A DNA stretch of 64,000 bases from Arenimonas daejeonensis (lineage in GTDB: Bacteria > Pseudomonadota > Gammaproteobacteria > Xanthomonadales > Xanthomonadaceae): the NCBI RefSeq assembly GCF_007993735.1, contig NZ_CP042453.1, positions 2,418,001 through 2,482,000 on the forward strand, read 5' to 3'. Position 1 is the stretch's first letter, and each line of letters starts with the position of its first letter. The notes below the pieces were generated by a model. The model made no database searches. It was not told the origin of the DNA and saw only the letters and a program-made list of their open reading frames with translations. The position numbers and the translations under genes were made by a program. This document shows positions 28,664 to 36,129 of this stretch, piece after piece.

Positions 28664-29563
28664 TCAACCACGCACGGTCTGCGCGGAGGCCGGCGCTTCA
28701 CGCAGGGCCTGGATGCGCTCGGCCAGCGGCGGGTGGCTCATGAACAGGCGCTTGAAGCCGCCGCCGACGCTACCCGAGATGCCGAATGCGCGCACCTGGG
28801 TCGGTAGCGTGCTCTGGCCGTAGGTGCTGGCCAGCTTCTGCAACGCCGCGATCATCTTCTCGCGCCCGGCCAGGCTGGCGCCGCCGGCATCGGCGCGGAA
28901 CTCGCGCCAGCGGCTGAACCACATGGCGATGATGGACGCCAGCAGGCCGAACACGATGTCGAGCACGAACACGATGGCGTAATACGCCAGGCCGCCGCCG
29001 TCGCGGTTGCCGCTGATCGCCGAATCGATGATGCGGCCGACCACGCGCGCGAGGAAGATCACGAAGGTGTTCAGCACGCCCTGGATCAGGGCCATGGTCA
29101 CCATGTCGCCGTTGGCGACGTGGCTGACCTCATGCGCCAGCACCGCCTCGGCCTCGTCGCGGTTCATCGCCCGCAGCAGGCCGGTGGACACCGCCACCAG
29201 CGAGTTGTTGCGGCTGGGGCCAGTGGCGAAGGCGTTGATCTCGGGCGCATCGTAGATGCCGACTTCGGGCATCTTGATGCCGGCCGCCTCGGCCTGGCGG
29301 CGCACCGTGTTGTACAGCCAGGTCTCGGCCTCGTTGCGCGGCTGTTCGATCAGATGCATGCCGGTGGTGCGCTTGGCCATCCACTTGGAGATGGCGAGCG
29401 AGAAGAACGAGCCACCGAAGCCGAAGATGGCGGCGAACACCAACAGCGTGCCGTTGTTGCCGAGCGTGACGCCGAAGACGTTCTGCAGCACGCTCAGGAC
29501 GATGCCCAGCAGCACCATCACGGCGAGGTTGGTGGCCAGGAACAGGGCGATACGTTTGAACAT
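28664..29563 (-). CDS. htpX: Membrane zinc protease HtpX
   Basis: 299 residues, M48B family. Two N-terminal membrane segments (about 5-60), zinc motif [18 protein letters not shown] (HExxH, about residue 140), then two further hydrophobic stretches and the third ligand region [19 protein letters not shown]. Degrades misfolded inner-membrane proteins. The N-terminus [20 protein letters not shown] is typical. A membrane-stress (Cpx/RpoE-type) control is usual for the family but no site is visible here. Its 5' end faces gluQ, with 82 bases between. Confidence 0.95.
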   Translation of the reverse strand: MFKRIALFLATNLAVMVLLGIVLSVLQNVFGVTLGNNGTLLVFAAIFGFGGSFFSLAISKWMAKRTTGMHLIEQPRNEAETWLYNTVRRQAEAAGIKMPEVGIYDAPEINAFATGPSRNNSLVAVSTGLLRAMNRDEAEAVLAHEVSHVANGDMVTMALIQGVLNTFVIFLARVVGRIIDSAISGNRDGGGLAYYAIVFVLDIVFGLLASIIAMWFSRWREFRADAGGASLAGREKMIAALQKLASTYGQSTLPTQVRAFGISGSVGGGFKRLFMSHPPLAERIQALREAPASAQTVRG

Positions 29564-29645
29564 GGGGGCGGGTCCGTGGGAGTGGGTGCCGCTGAGCGCG
29601 GCTGTTAGGGTAAATGTACGCCGTTGCCGTTAAATTCAAGTCACC

Positions 29646-30539
29646 ATGACCCAGCCAGCCCGTCCGTGCGGACGTTTCGCCCCCTCGCCCACCGGCCCCC
29701 TGCACTTCGGCTCGCTGGTGGCGGCGCTGGGCAGCTGGATGATGGCGCGGCACCGGGGCGGCGACTGGCGGGTGCGCATCGAAGACCTCGACCCGCCCCG
29801 GGAAGTTCCCGGGGCCTCCGAACGCCAGTTGCACACGCTGCAAGCCTTCGGCATGACCGCCGACGGCCCGGTGTGGCGCCAGAGTGGGCGCCACCCGGCC
29901 TATGCCGACGCGCTGCGCCGCCTGTTGGCCAGCGGCGACGCCTTCGAATGCCGCTGCAGCCGCAGCCAGCTCGAGGCCACGGGCGGCATCCATCGCGCCT
30001 GTGTCGCGAACGACAGCTCGCGGCCGGCCGCCATCCGGTTGCGACTGCCAGACACGACGCTGGAGTTCGAGGACTCCGTGCAGGGCGTGTTCCGGCAGTC
30101 GCTGGCACGCGAGGTCGGTGACGTCGTGCTGCGCCGTAGCGACGGTTTCTGGGCGTACCAACTGGCCGTGGTGGTGGACGACGCTGCGCAGGACATCACC
30201 GACGTGGTGCGTGGCGCCGACCTGCTCGACTCCACGCCGCGGCAGATCCACCTGCAGCGATGCCTGGGGCTGCCCACGCCCGCTTACACGCACCTGCCGC
30301 TGGTGCTGGACGCCGACGGCCAGAAGCTCGGCAAGTCACTGCAGTCGCTGCCGGTGGACGATTCCGATCCCTGGCCTGCGCTGATCGCCGCCTGGCGTTT
30401 CCTCGGCCAGGCGCCAGCGGCGCTGGCGCGTTCAGGCAAGCCGGAACTTGCACTGCAGCGGGCGCTGGCGGCGTTCGATCCGGCGCGCATTCCGCGCGTG
30501 CACGGACAGCCCGTCAGCAGGATTGACACCGTCCGCTGA
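29646..30539 (+). CDS. gluQ: Glutamyl-Q tRNA(Asp) synthetase
   Basis: 297 residues. A GluRS-like catalytic core without the anticodon-binding domain; it attaches Glu to queuosine in tRNA-Asp. Motifs: GRFAPSPTGPLHFGSLVAAL (HIGH-like), RIEDLDPPRE, zinc-binding Cys in ECRCSRSQLE, and KLGKSLQSLP (KMSKS-like). Only part of the zinc-site set is seen, which is normal variation. DksA and gluQ are often adjacent in enterobacteria, but here the DksA-like gene is far away. An intact frame. Confidence 0.93.
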   Translation: MTQPARPCGRFAPSPTGPLHFGSLVAALGSWMMARHRGGDWRVRIEDLDPPREVPGASERQLHTLQAFGMTADGPVWRQSGRHPAYADALRRLLASGDAFECRCSRSQLEATGGIHRACVANDSSRPAAIRLRLPDTTLEFEDSVQGVFRQSLAREVGDVVLRRSDGFWAYQLAVVVDDAAQDITDVVRGADLLDSTPRQIHLQRCLGLPTPAYTHLPLVLDADGQKLGKSLQSLPVDDSDPWPALIAAWRFLGQAPAALARSGKPELALQRALAAFDPARIPRVHGQPVSRIDTVR

Positions 30540-30556
30540 ACGTTCACGGACGGACA

Positions 30557-30577
30557 CCGGGTGCAACTTGCACCCGG
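30557..30577. promoter_or_regulatory. Perfect palindrome upstream of phaR, candidate operator
   Basis: CCGGGTGCAA C TTGCACCCGG, two perfect 10-base arms around one base, 69 bases before the phaR ATG and 18 bases after the gluQ stop. PhaR-type regulators are known to bind TGC/GCAA-type sites, including at their own promoter. A GC-rich core with no T-tract makes a terminator less likely. Confidence 0.45.
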
Positions 30578-30645
30578 CGCCGGGCTGGAGGATGCTTCGG
30601 GACCCGACCGTGCCGCCGCGGCGCGAAAACTTCCCGGTGCCCTTC

Positions 30646-31148
30646 ATGTCGCAAGTCCGCATCATCAAGAAGTATCCGAACCGCCGGCTCTACGACACCG
30701 AGATCTCCAGCTACATCACCCTGGAAGACGTGCGCCAGCTGATCTGCGAGCGCGAGGAATTCACGGTGCGCGATGCCCGTTCCGGCGCCGATCTCACCCG
30801 CACCGTGCTGATGCAGATCATCGCCGAGCACGAGGAACACGGGCAGCCGATCTTCACCACCGAACTGCTGACCCAGGTGATCCGTTTCCGCGGCGACTCG
30901 CTGCAGGGCATGCTGGGCAGCTTCCTCGAGCGCAGCCTGCAGTTCTTCCTCGACCAGCAGCAACAGGTCCGCGGCCAGATCGGCAGCCTGGTCGGCCAGG
31001 CGCCCTGGCGCTGCTGAACCAGCTGGCGGAACGCAACATGGACCTGTGGAAATCCTTCCAGCAGGGCCTGGGCGGCGGCATCGCGCCCCCGGCCAGCAAG
31101 GGCAAGCCCAAGTCCGGCACGGGCACCCCGCGCGCCCGCTCCCGCTGA
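30646..31148 (+). CDS. phaR: Polyhydroxyalkanoate synthesis regulator PhaR (frame interrupted)
   Basis: About 167 residues after correction. N-terminal DNA-binding domain RIIKKYPNRRLYDTEISSYI then TLEDVRQLICEREEFTVRDA, and central PHB-accumulation regulatory domain ITRTVLMQ-like LTRTVLMQIIAEHEE. The frame breaks at the CCC of 31003-31005. One extra C gives GQAPLALLNQLAERNMDLWK. The tail is Lys/Pro-rich. It represses phasin and its own gene until PHA granules titrate it away. Start at ATG 30646 by alignment to family starts; an ATG at 30592 is possible. phaB follows after 10 bases. Confidence 0.87.
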
Positions 31149-31158
31149 AGCGGCCGGC

Positions 31159-31899
31159 ATGAGCCCGCGCATCGCCCTGGTCACCGGCGGCACCGGCGGC
31201 ATCGGCCGCGAAACCTGCCGGCAACTGGCCCGCGCCGGCCTGCGCGTGGTCGCCGGCGACCTGCCCGCCGACGCCGCGCGATTGGCCGACTTCCAGGAAA
31301 CGATGGTGGGCCTGGATGTGATCTTCCAGCCGCTGGACGTCGCCGACCCGACCTCCTGCGCCGCCGCACTGGCGGCGATCGAACGCAGCCACGGCCCGGT
31401 GGACGTGCTGGTGAATGCCGCCGGCATCACCCGCGACGCCACGCTGCGCAAGATGAGCCGCGAGCAGTGGGATGACGTGCTGTCGGTGAACCTCGACAGC
31501 GTGTTCACCCTGTGCAAACTGGTGGTGGACGGCATGTGCGAGCGCGGCTTCGGCCGCATCGTCAACATCAGCTCGGTCAACGGCCAGACCGGACAGTTCG
31601 GCCAGACCAACTACGCCGCCGCCAAGGCCGGCATGCACGGTTTCACCATGGCGCTGGCGCGCGAGGTGGCGCGCAAGGGCGTCACCGTGAATTCGGTCAG
31701 CCCGGGTTACATCCGCACGGCGATGACCGAAGCCATGCCCGAAGACGTCAAACAGCAGGTGCTGGCGATGGTGCCGGCCGGCCGCATCGGCGAACCCGCC
31801 GACATCGCCCGCGCGGTGGTGTTCCTGTGCGACGGGCAGGCCGGTTACCTGACGGGCGTGAACCTGCCGGTGAACGGCGGGCTGTTCATCAGCTTCTGA
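31159..31899 (+). CDS. phaB: Acetoacetyl-CoA reductase (SDR family)
   Basis: 246 residues. NADPH-dependent reduction of acetoacetyl-CoA to (R)-3-hydroxybutyryl-CoA for PHB synthesis. Rossmann motif ALVTGGTGGIGRETCRQLA, active site NISSVNGQTGQFGQTNYAAA (Ser, Tyr) then KAGMHGFTMALARE (Lys), and the PhaB-typical VNSVSPGYIRTAMTEAMPE. It follows phaR closely, which supports a PHB role over FabG. phaA and phaC are not in the window. Ends tail-to-tail with the SUMF1 lipoprotein gene, 6 bases apart, with no visible terminator. Confidence 0.9.
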   Translation: MSPRIALVTGGTGGIGRETCRQLARAGLRVVAGDLPADAARLADFQETMVGLDVIFQPLDVADPTSCAAALAAIERSHGPVDVLVNAAGITRDATLRKMSREQWDDVLSVNLDSVFTLCKLVVDGMCERGFGRIVNISSVNGQTGQFGQTNYAAAKAGMHGFTMALAREVARKGVTVNSVSPGYIRTAMTEAMPEDVKQQVLAMVPAGRIGEPADIARAVVFLCDGQAGYLTGVNLPVNGGLFISF

Positions 31900-31905
31900 C
31901 GCGGG

Positions 31906-33819
31906 TCAGAGCTCTCGCGCGACCCGGAAGCCCAGGCGGGCATGGGTGGTGTCCGCCGGCGTCGGCTGGCGATAGGCCGAACGCGCACGGTCGAGCGTGC
32001 TGGCCCAGGACGCGCCGCGGATCACCCGCTCTTCGCAGCCCGGATTGACCCAGGCCGTGCCATCGCCTGGCGCGCGCCGGTAGCTGTCGTGCCAGCAGTC
32101 CTGCACCCATTCGGAAACGTTGCCGATCAGGTCGAAGGTACCCAGCGCCTCGGCAGGGAAACTGCGCACCGGCGCCGGGCCCCAGTGGCCGTCGCTGTAA
32201 CCCGTGATCGCATTCGACCAGCGGCGCTTGAGCCGCGAGACGTCGCCGTCGCCCGTGAGGTTGCCGACCACACGGCCGGGTGGGCCGTCGCCCCAGGGGA
32301 AGGCCTCGCTGCGGCCGCCGCGCAGCGCGTATTCGAACTCCGCTTCGCTGAGCAGGCGGTAACGCTGGCCGGTCTGCGCCGACAGCCATGCCACGTAGGC
32401 TTCGGCGTCCTCGAAGGCGACGTGGACCACCGGCAGTTCCGGCGCCGCCGGGCGGCCGGCGTGGTCGCGCCGCCAGTCCACGCCGCGGTGCTCGCTCATC
32501 GCGCCGCCGCGCTCGTCATAGACGGTCGAACGTCCGCGGCGGGTGGCCAGGCTGCGGTACTGGGTCGCTTCGACGAAGCGGCCGAACTCGGCGACGGTGG
32601 TCTCGTTGCGGGCGATGGCGAAACCGCGCTTGAACTCGATTGCATGCTGCGGTCCTTCGTTGTCCTGGCGGCCGGCTTCCTCTTCCGGTGACCCCATGGT
32701 GAAACGACCGTGCGCCAGCACGATCATCTCCGGCCCCTCGCCGCCGACGGCCAGGGGCTCACTGAAAATCTGGCCCGGACGGAACCGGCCGTAATGGCGC
32801 GCCAGTTCGATGCGTTCGCTCAGCGCGTCCAGGCCGCGTGCCTGCACCGACACCCGCTCGGCTTCGGCCAGGCGCCGCGCCGCCAGTTCCAGGTCGAGCG
32901 CGTCCACGGCGGCATCACCCTGGGCCAGCAACTGGTCGGTGCGTGCCTGCCGCAGTTCGACGATGCGCGCGGCCATGTCCTGCGCGGCGGGCGAGTCAGG
33001 CAGGATGCGCGCGGCTTCCGCCTGCAGGCGCTCGGACTCGGCATAGTCGCCGGCTTGGGCCGCCGCCAGGGCCTGGTTGAGACGGTCCGACTGCAGCCGC
33101 ACCAGACCGTCGCGTGCCGGCATGAACTCGGGATAGGCCTGCAGCGCCTCGCGATAGGCCGCGACCGCGCCCTTTCCCTCGGGCTTGAAGATGCGTCCGC
33201 CGCGGGCACGGATGTCGCCACGACGCACCATGTCCTGCGCACGCAATGCGGCCTCGATGGCTTCGCGATACGACGCCAGGTCCGGATGTTGCGGGCGCGC
33301 ACGCGCCAGCACGCGCTCGAAGCGCTGGGCGTCGCTGACTCGGCCCTCGGCCAGGGCGGCGCGGCCGCGCAGCATGAGCTCGCTTGCGATGGCGTCCACG
33401 CCGGCGCCGGCTTCGGCGTGTTCCGGGTCGGTGGCCAGGATGGCGAGATAGCGCTCGAGTGCGCCGGGTTCGGGTTCGGGTTCGGCGGTGCTGGTGGGGT
33501 CGGTGGCTGCGGGAGGTTCGGCACGCAACAGCTTGCCGGCCTCGTGGGCCTCGGTGGCGGCCCGGAGCGCCGCGCGCAGACCGGATTCCGGCACCGGCTC
33601 GATCACGGGTTGCCAGTCCGGCACCTCGGGCGCTTCGGCGGCGGGCGCTTCTTCGACCGCCATCGCGGCCTCCAGCTCGGCCGGATCCACGGTTTCGGTC
33701 TGCGGCGCGGCCTCGGGTGCAGGCGCAGAGGGTGCGCCGCAGGCCGAGACAAGAGCGCCGGCCAGCAACAAGGCTGGCAATCGATGGAGCAGGGCTGGGG
33801 TCATACCGTGTGGGCGCAT
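31906..33819 (-). CDS. SUMF1/FGE-sulfatase-domain lipoprotein
   Basis: 637 residues. Lipobox LLAGALVSACG near residue 27 marks an outer- or inner-membrane lipoprotein. A Pro/Glu/Ala-rich linker follows, then about 270 residues of helical, TPR-like repeats (AYREALQAYPEFMPARDGL). The C-terminal SUMF1 domain is at about 385-637: MIVLAHGRFTMGSPEEEAG, LPVVHVAFEDAEAYVAWLS, GNVSEWVQDCWHD and EERVIRGASW. The two active Cys of true formylglycine-generating enzymes, expected just after RVIRGASW, are absent. It is therefore probably a non-catalytic binding or scaffold protein. The ORF is intact. Confidence 0.82.
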   Translation of the reverse strand: MRPHGMTPALLHRLPALLLAGALVSACGAPSAPAPEAAPQTETVDPAELEAAMAVEEAPAAEAPEVPDWQPVIEPVPESGLRAALRAATEAHEAGKLLRAEPPAATDPTSTAEPEPEPGALERYLAILATDPEHAEAGAGVDAIASELMLRGRAALAEGRVSDAQRFERVLARARPQHPDLASYREAIEAALRAQDMVRRGDIRARGGRIFKPEGKGAVAAYREALQAYPEFMPARDGLVRLQSDRLNQALAAAQAGDYAESERLQAEAARILPDSPAAQDMAARIVELRQARTDQLLAQGDAAVDALDLELAARRLAEAERVSVQARGLDALSERIELARHYGRFRPGQIFSEPLAVGGEGPEMIVLAHGRFTMGSPEEEAGRQDNEGPQHAIEFKRGFAIARNETTVAEFGRFVEATQYRSLATRRGRSTVYDERGGAMSEHRGVDWRRDHAGRPAAPELPVVHVAFEDAEAYVAWLSAQTGQRYRLLSEAEFEYALRGGRSEAFPWGDGPPGRVVGNLTGDGDVSRLKRRWSNAITGYSDGHWGPAPVRSFPAEALGTFDLIGNVSEWVQDCWHDSYRRAPGDGTAWVNPGCEERVIRGASWASTLDRARSAYRQPTPADTTHARLGFRVAREL

Positions 33820-33911
33820 GCCCGTGGCGTCGGATCGACCTGGGCGCCCCGAACTTAGGCTAAGGTGCCGGCTTCTGGCAACCGCCCCGCCCTGTTGAGT
33901 ACGCCCTTCTC

Positions 33912-35000
33912 TTGAGCACCTGGATCGACAACCCGCAGACCCTTTCCGAACGCCTTGCCCGCTGGGCCGGCCAGCCCACCGTGGCCCTGGACACCGAATT
34001 CATCCGCGAACGCACCTATTACCCGCAGCTGGCGCTGGTGCAACTGGCGATTCCCGGCGAGATCCTGCTGGTGGACCCGCTGGTGCCCGGCATGGATGAC
34101 GCGCTGCGTCCGCTGCTGCTCGACCCGGCGGTCACCAAGCTGATGCACAGCGCCAGCGAGGACCTCCAGGCCCTGCAGCGCGGCTGCGCGGCGCTGCCGG
34201 CACCACTGTTCGACACCCAGGTGGCTGCCGCACTGTGCGGGCTCGGATCCGGCCTGGGCTACCAGAAGCTGGTGGAACAGGTCACCGGCATCCAACTGGC
34301 CAAGGGCGAGACCCGGTCGGACTGGCTGCGCCGTCCGCTCAGCGAGTCGCAACACGAATACGCCGCCGACGACGTGCGCCACCTGCACGCCGTTCACGAA
34401 CTGCTCGATAACCGGCTCACCGAACTCAACCGTCACGCCTGGCTGCAGGCCGATGCGGATCGTGCGCTGCGAAACGCCGTGCAGGAAGGCGAAGACCCTG
34501 GCCGCACCTATGGGCGTGCGCAGCGCGCAGTCGCTGGACGCCGAGGGCCAGGTCCGCCTGTGCCGCCTGCTGCGCTGGCGCGACATCGAGGCCCGCCGCA
34601 GCGACCGGCCCAAGAGCTGGATCATCGACAACGAACTGGCGGTCGGGCTGGCGCGTCGTCCGCCGCGCGATTTCAACGAATTCAACGCCATGCTGGATCG
34701 CCATCCCAAGGCGCCGCGCCGTTCGCGCGGCGAGCTGTGGAACGCCTGACGGCACCGATCGAAGCCGAAGAGCGCGCCATTCCCCTGCTCAAGCCCGAGT
34801 CCTACGACAAGCAGACGCTCAAGGCGATGCAGGAAGCCGTGATCACCGTGGCCCAGGCCCATGGCCTGCCCGAGGGCCTGCTGTGCGCCCGCCGGCACCT
34901 GGAGTCGCTGCTGGAAGGTCGCGGCTGGCCGGAAGCGCTGAACGGCTGGCGCCGCGAGCTGCTGGAGCCGGCCCTGGCGCCGCTGATCCCTGCAGCCTGA
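33912..35000 (+). CDS. rnd: Ribonuclease D (two frame interruptions)
   Basis: 3'-5' exoribonuclease that trims tRNA and other small RNAs. About 363 residues after correction. DEDD motifs: VALDTEFIRERTYYPQLALV (D, E), KLMHSASEDLQAL (second D), and SQHEYAADDVRHLHAV (Y, D). C-terminal HRDC-type domains follow. The frame breaks at 34496-34498 (restoring DPWPHLWVRSAQSLD) and at 34745-34746 (restoring ELWNALTAPIEAEE). It starts with a TTG- or ATG-like TTGAGCACC context; 33912 is the supported start. tRNA-Ala lies just downstream. Confidence 0.9.
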   Translation: MSTWIDNPQTLSERLARWAGQPTVALDTEFIRERTYYPQLALVQLAIPGEILLVDPLVPGMDDALRPLLLDPAVTKLMHSASEDLQALQRGCAALPAPLFDTQVAAALCGLGSGLGYQKLVEQVTGIQLAKGETRSDWLRRPLSESQHEYAADDVRHLHAVHELLDNRLTELNRHAWLQADADRALRNAVQEGEDPGRTYGRAQRAVAGRRGPGPPVPPAALARHRGPPQRPAQELDHRQRTGGRAGASSAARFQRIQRHAGSPSQGAAPFARRAVERLTAPIEAEERAIPLLKPESYDKQTLKAMQEAVITVAQAHGLPEGLLCARRHLESLLEGRGWPEALNGWRRELLEPALAPLIPAA

Positions 35001-35033
35001 ACGCCACGGCTAGCCAGAGCCGCGGGGCATCCG

Positions 35034-35039
35034 TATAAT
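35034..35039 (+). promoter_or_regulatory. -10 box of the tRNA-Ala gene
   Basis: TATAAT, a perfect consensus -10, lies 13 bases before the mature tRNA start in otherwise GC-rich DNA. No convincing -35 hexamer is seen upstream. Confidence 0.7.
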
Positions 35040-35052
35040 TCGCGGACCTTCC

Positions 35053-35128
<76 letters not shown>

Positions 35129-35135
35129 CGAATCG

Positions 35136-35167
35136 AAAAGGCCGGACCTCGTGTCCGGCCTTTTTTT
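35136..35167 (+). terminator. Intrinsic terminator of the tRNA-Ala gene
   Basis: AAAAGGCCGGAC CTCGT GTCCGGCC followed by seven T: a stem of at least 8 bp extended by A-T pairs. It ends transcription of the tRNA. Read on the minus strand it lies downstream of the globin gene and may serve it too. Confidence 0.92.
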
Positions 35168-35182
35168 GCCGATGCGGACGCG

Positions 35183-35595
35183 TCAGTCCGCCTGCCCACG
35201 GACAGACAGCCCCAGCGGACGGCCCCGGCCGTCCGTCAGACCCATGCCCAGGCGCAGGCTGGTGCCGATGCGTTCGGCATGCCCGATCATCAGGTCGGCG
35301 GCGGCGGGCTCTAGAAGTTCACGCGCCGTTTCGCGCCACAGGCGCAGCCAGGTTTCAAAATGTCCGGGGCCGATACCGCCCAGGGCGCGATGCACGGCCA
35401 TCGGATTGCCACGATAGCTGCCCGCGCGTAGCGCCACGGAGGCCCAGAATGAAACCAGCCGCCGGAGGTGTTCGTCCCAGTCGTGCACCGCCGCTTCAAA
35501 CACCGGTCCGAGCTGCGGATCCCGGCGGACCTTGTCGTAGAAACGATCGACCAGCCGCACCAGCGCCGCCGTGTCGAGGGAAAGGGGGTGTCCAT
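35183..35595 (-). CDS. Truncated hemoglobin, group III (frame interrupted)
   Basis: About 137 residues after correction. Globin features: LVDRFYDKVRRDPQLGPVF (helix B with Tyr), WDEHLRRLVSFWASV, and the F-helix proximal region MAVHRALGGIGPGHFETWLR. The frame breaks at 35578-35580. One extra C in the early coding strand gives MDTPFPLDTAALVRLVDRFY. Group III trHbs bind heme and are linked to oxygen or NO chemistry under low oxygen. No partner genes are nearby. The terminator of tRNA-Ala may also end this gene. Confidence 0.83.
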
Positions 35596-35694
35596 GCCGC
35601 CACCCTAGCCGGTACTACCCTGACCTGGGCTGACCGGGGTCAAGGCGGACACCACTGCGCCGGACCGAACATGGGATCCCCACCGGAGCCAGCC

Positions 35695-35910
35695 ATGCCC
35701 GAAATCGAGATCGATGCCGCCCTTGTGGCCGCCGGGCTGGCGCTGGAACCGGAGCGGTTCCGCGAACTGATGCGCGCCGGCAGGATCCGCAGCCTGTGCG
35801 AGCGCGGCACCGGTTCCGACGAAGGCCTCTACCGGCTCACCTTCTACTACGGGCCGCACCGCTTCCGGGTCCTTACCGACGGTGCGGACCGGATCGAACG
35901 ACTGGCCTGA
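35695..35910 (+). CDS. Small conserved protein, DUF6522-like
   Basis: 71 residues: IEIDAALVAAGLALEPERFR then ELMRAGRIRSLCERGTGSDEG and LYRLTFYYGPHRFRVLTDGAD. This looks like the small DUF6522 proteins of Proteobacteria, with one Cys in SLCERG and an aromatic-rich beta region. GGAG is 7 bases before the ATG. It ends 13 bases before the TTGACA of the threonine operon promoter. The function is unknown. The family match is from memory of the pattern and should be treated as tentative. Confidence 0.6.
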   Translation: MPEIEIDAALVAAGLALEPERFRELMRAGRIRSLCERGTGSDEGLYRLTFYYGPHRFRVLTDGADRIERLA

Positions 35911-35922
35911 TCGCCCCCGCGC

Positions 35923-35952
35923 TTGACAGCCACGGCGCCACGCCAGCACAGT
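35923..35952 (+). promoter_or_regulatory. Candidate promoter of the threonine operon
   Basis: TTGACA (35923-35928, perfect -35), an 18-base spacer, CACAGT (35947-35952). Transcription would start about 35959, at the A of the leader-peptide ATG, so the leader mRNA may be leaderless. Confidence 0.6.
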
Positions 35953-35958
35953 CGGGCC

Positions 35959-36036
35959 ATGTCCCGGCACTTGGCCACCACGATCATTACCACCTCCACT
36001 ACCCTCGCGGTGGTGCGGTCGGTCATGCCTGGATAA
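35959..36036 (+). CDS. thrL: Threonine operon leader peptide
   Basis: 25 residues, MSRHLA then TTIITTSTT (residues 7-15), then LAVVRSVMPG and TAA. Six Thr and two Ile codons in nine is the hallmark of thr leader peptides (E. coli ThrL has the same Thr/Ile logic, because the pathway also feeds isoleucine). It lies 93 bases before thrA, directly after a candidate promoter. Its translation rate should sense charged tRNA-Thr and tRNA-Ile and set downstream RNA folding. Confidence 0.85.
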   Translation: MSRHLATTIITTSTTLAVVRSVMPG

Positions 36037-36053
36037 GTCTTTCCACTCACGGC

Positions 36054-36125
36054 CCCGCACCTCGACAGAGGGCGGGACCACTGCACGACCCCTCCCCTGA
36101 CGACACGCGCGGCCTCCTCCGGAGG
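36054..36125 (+). promoter_or_regulatory. thr leader RNA structures, SD-sequestering hairpin
   Basis: Hairpin 36054-36076: CCCGC-A-CCTC / GAGG-GCGGG with loop GACA. Then CCTCC at 36091-36095, which can pair with GAGGG of that hairpin or with the thrA Shine-Dalgarno GGAGG (36121-36125). A third CCTCC at 36113-36117 forms a 5-bp hairpin directly with the SD. No hairpin is followed by a T-tract, so control may act on thrA translation rather than by transcription termination. Confidence 0.5.
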
Positions 36126-36129
36126 TTGC

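Noticed and set aside
31159..31899. phaB as a FabG-type ketoacyl-ACP reductase
   Set aside because: The SDR motifs fit both, but the position directly after phaR and the PhaB-typical GYIRTAMTEAMPE segment favour acetoacetyl-CoA reductase.
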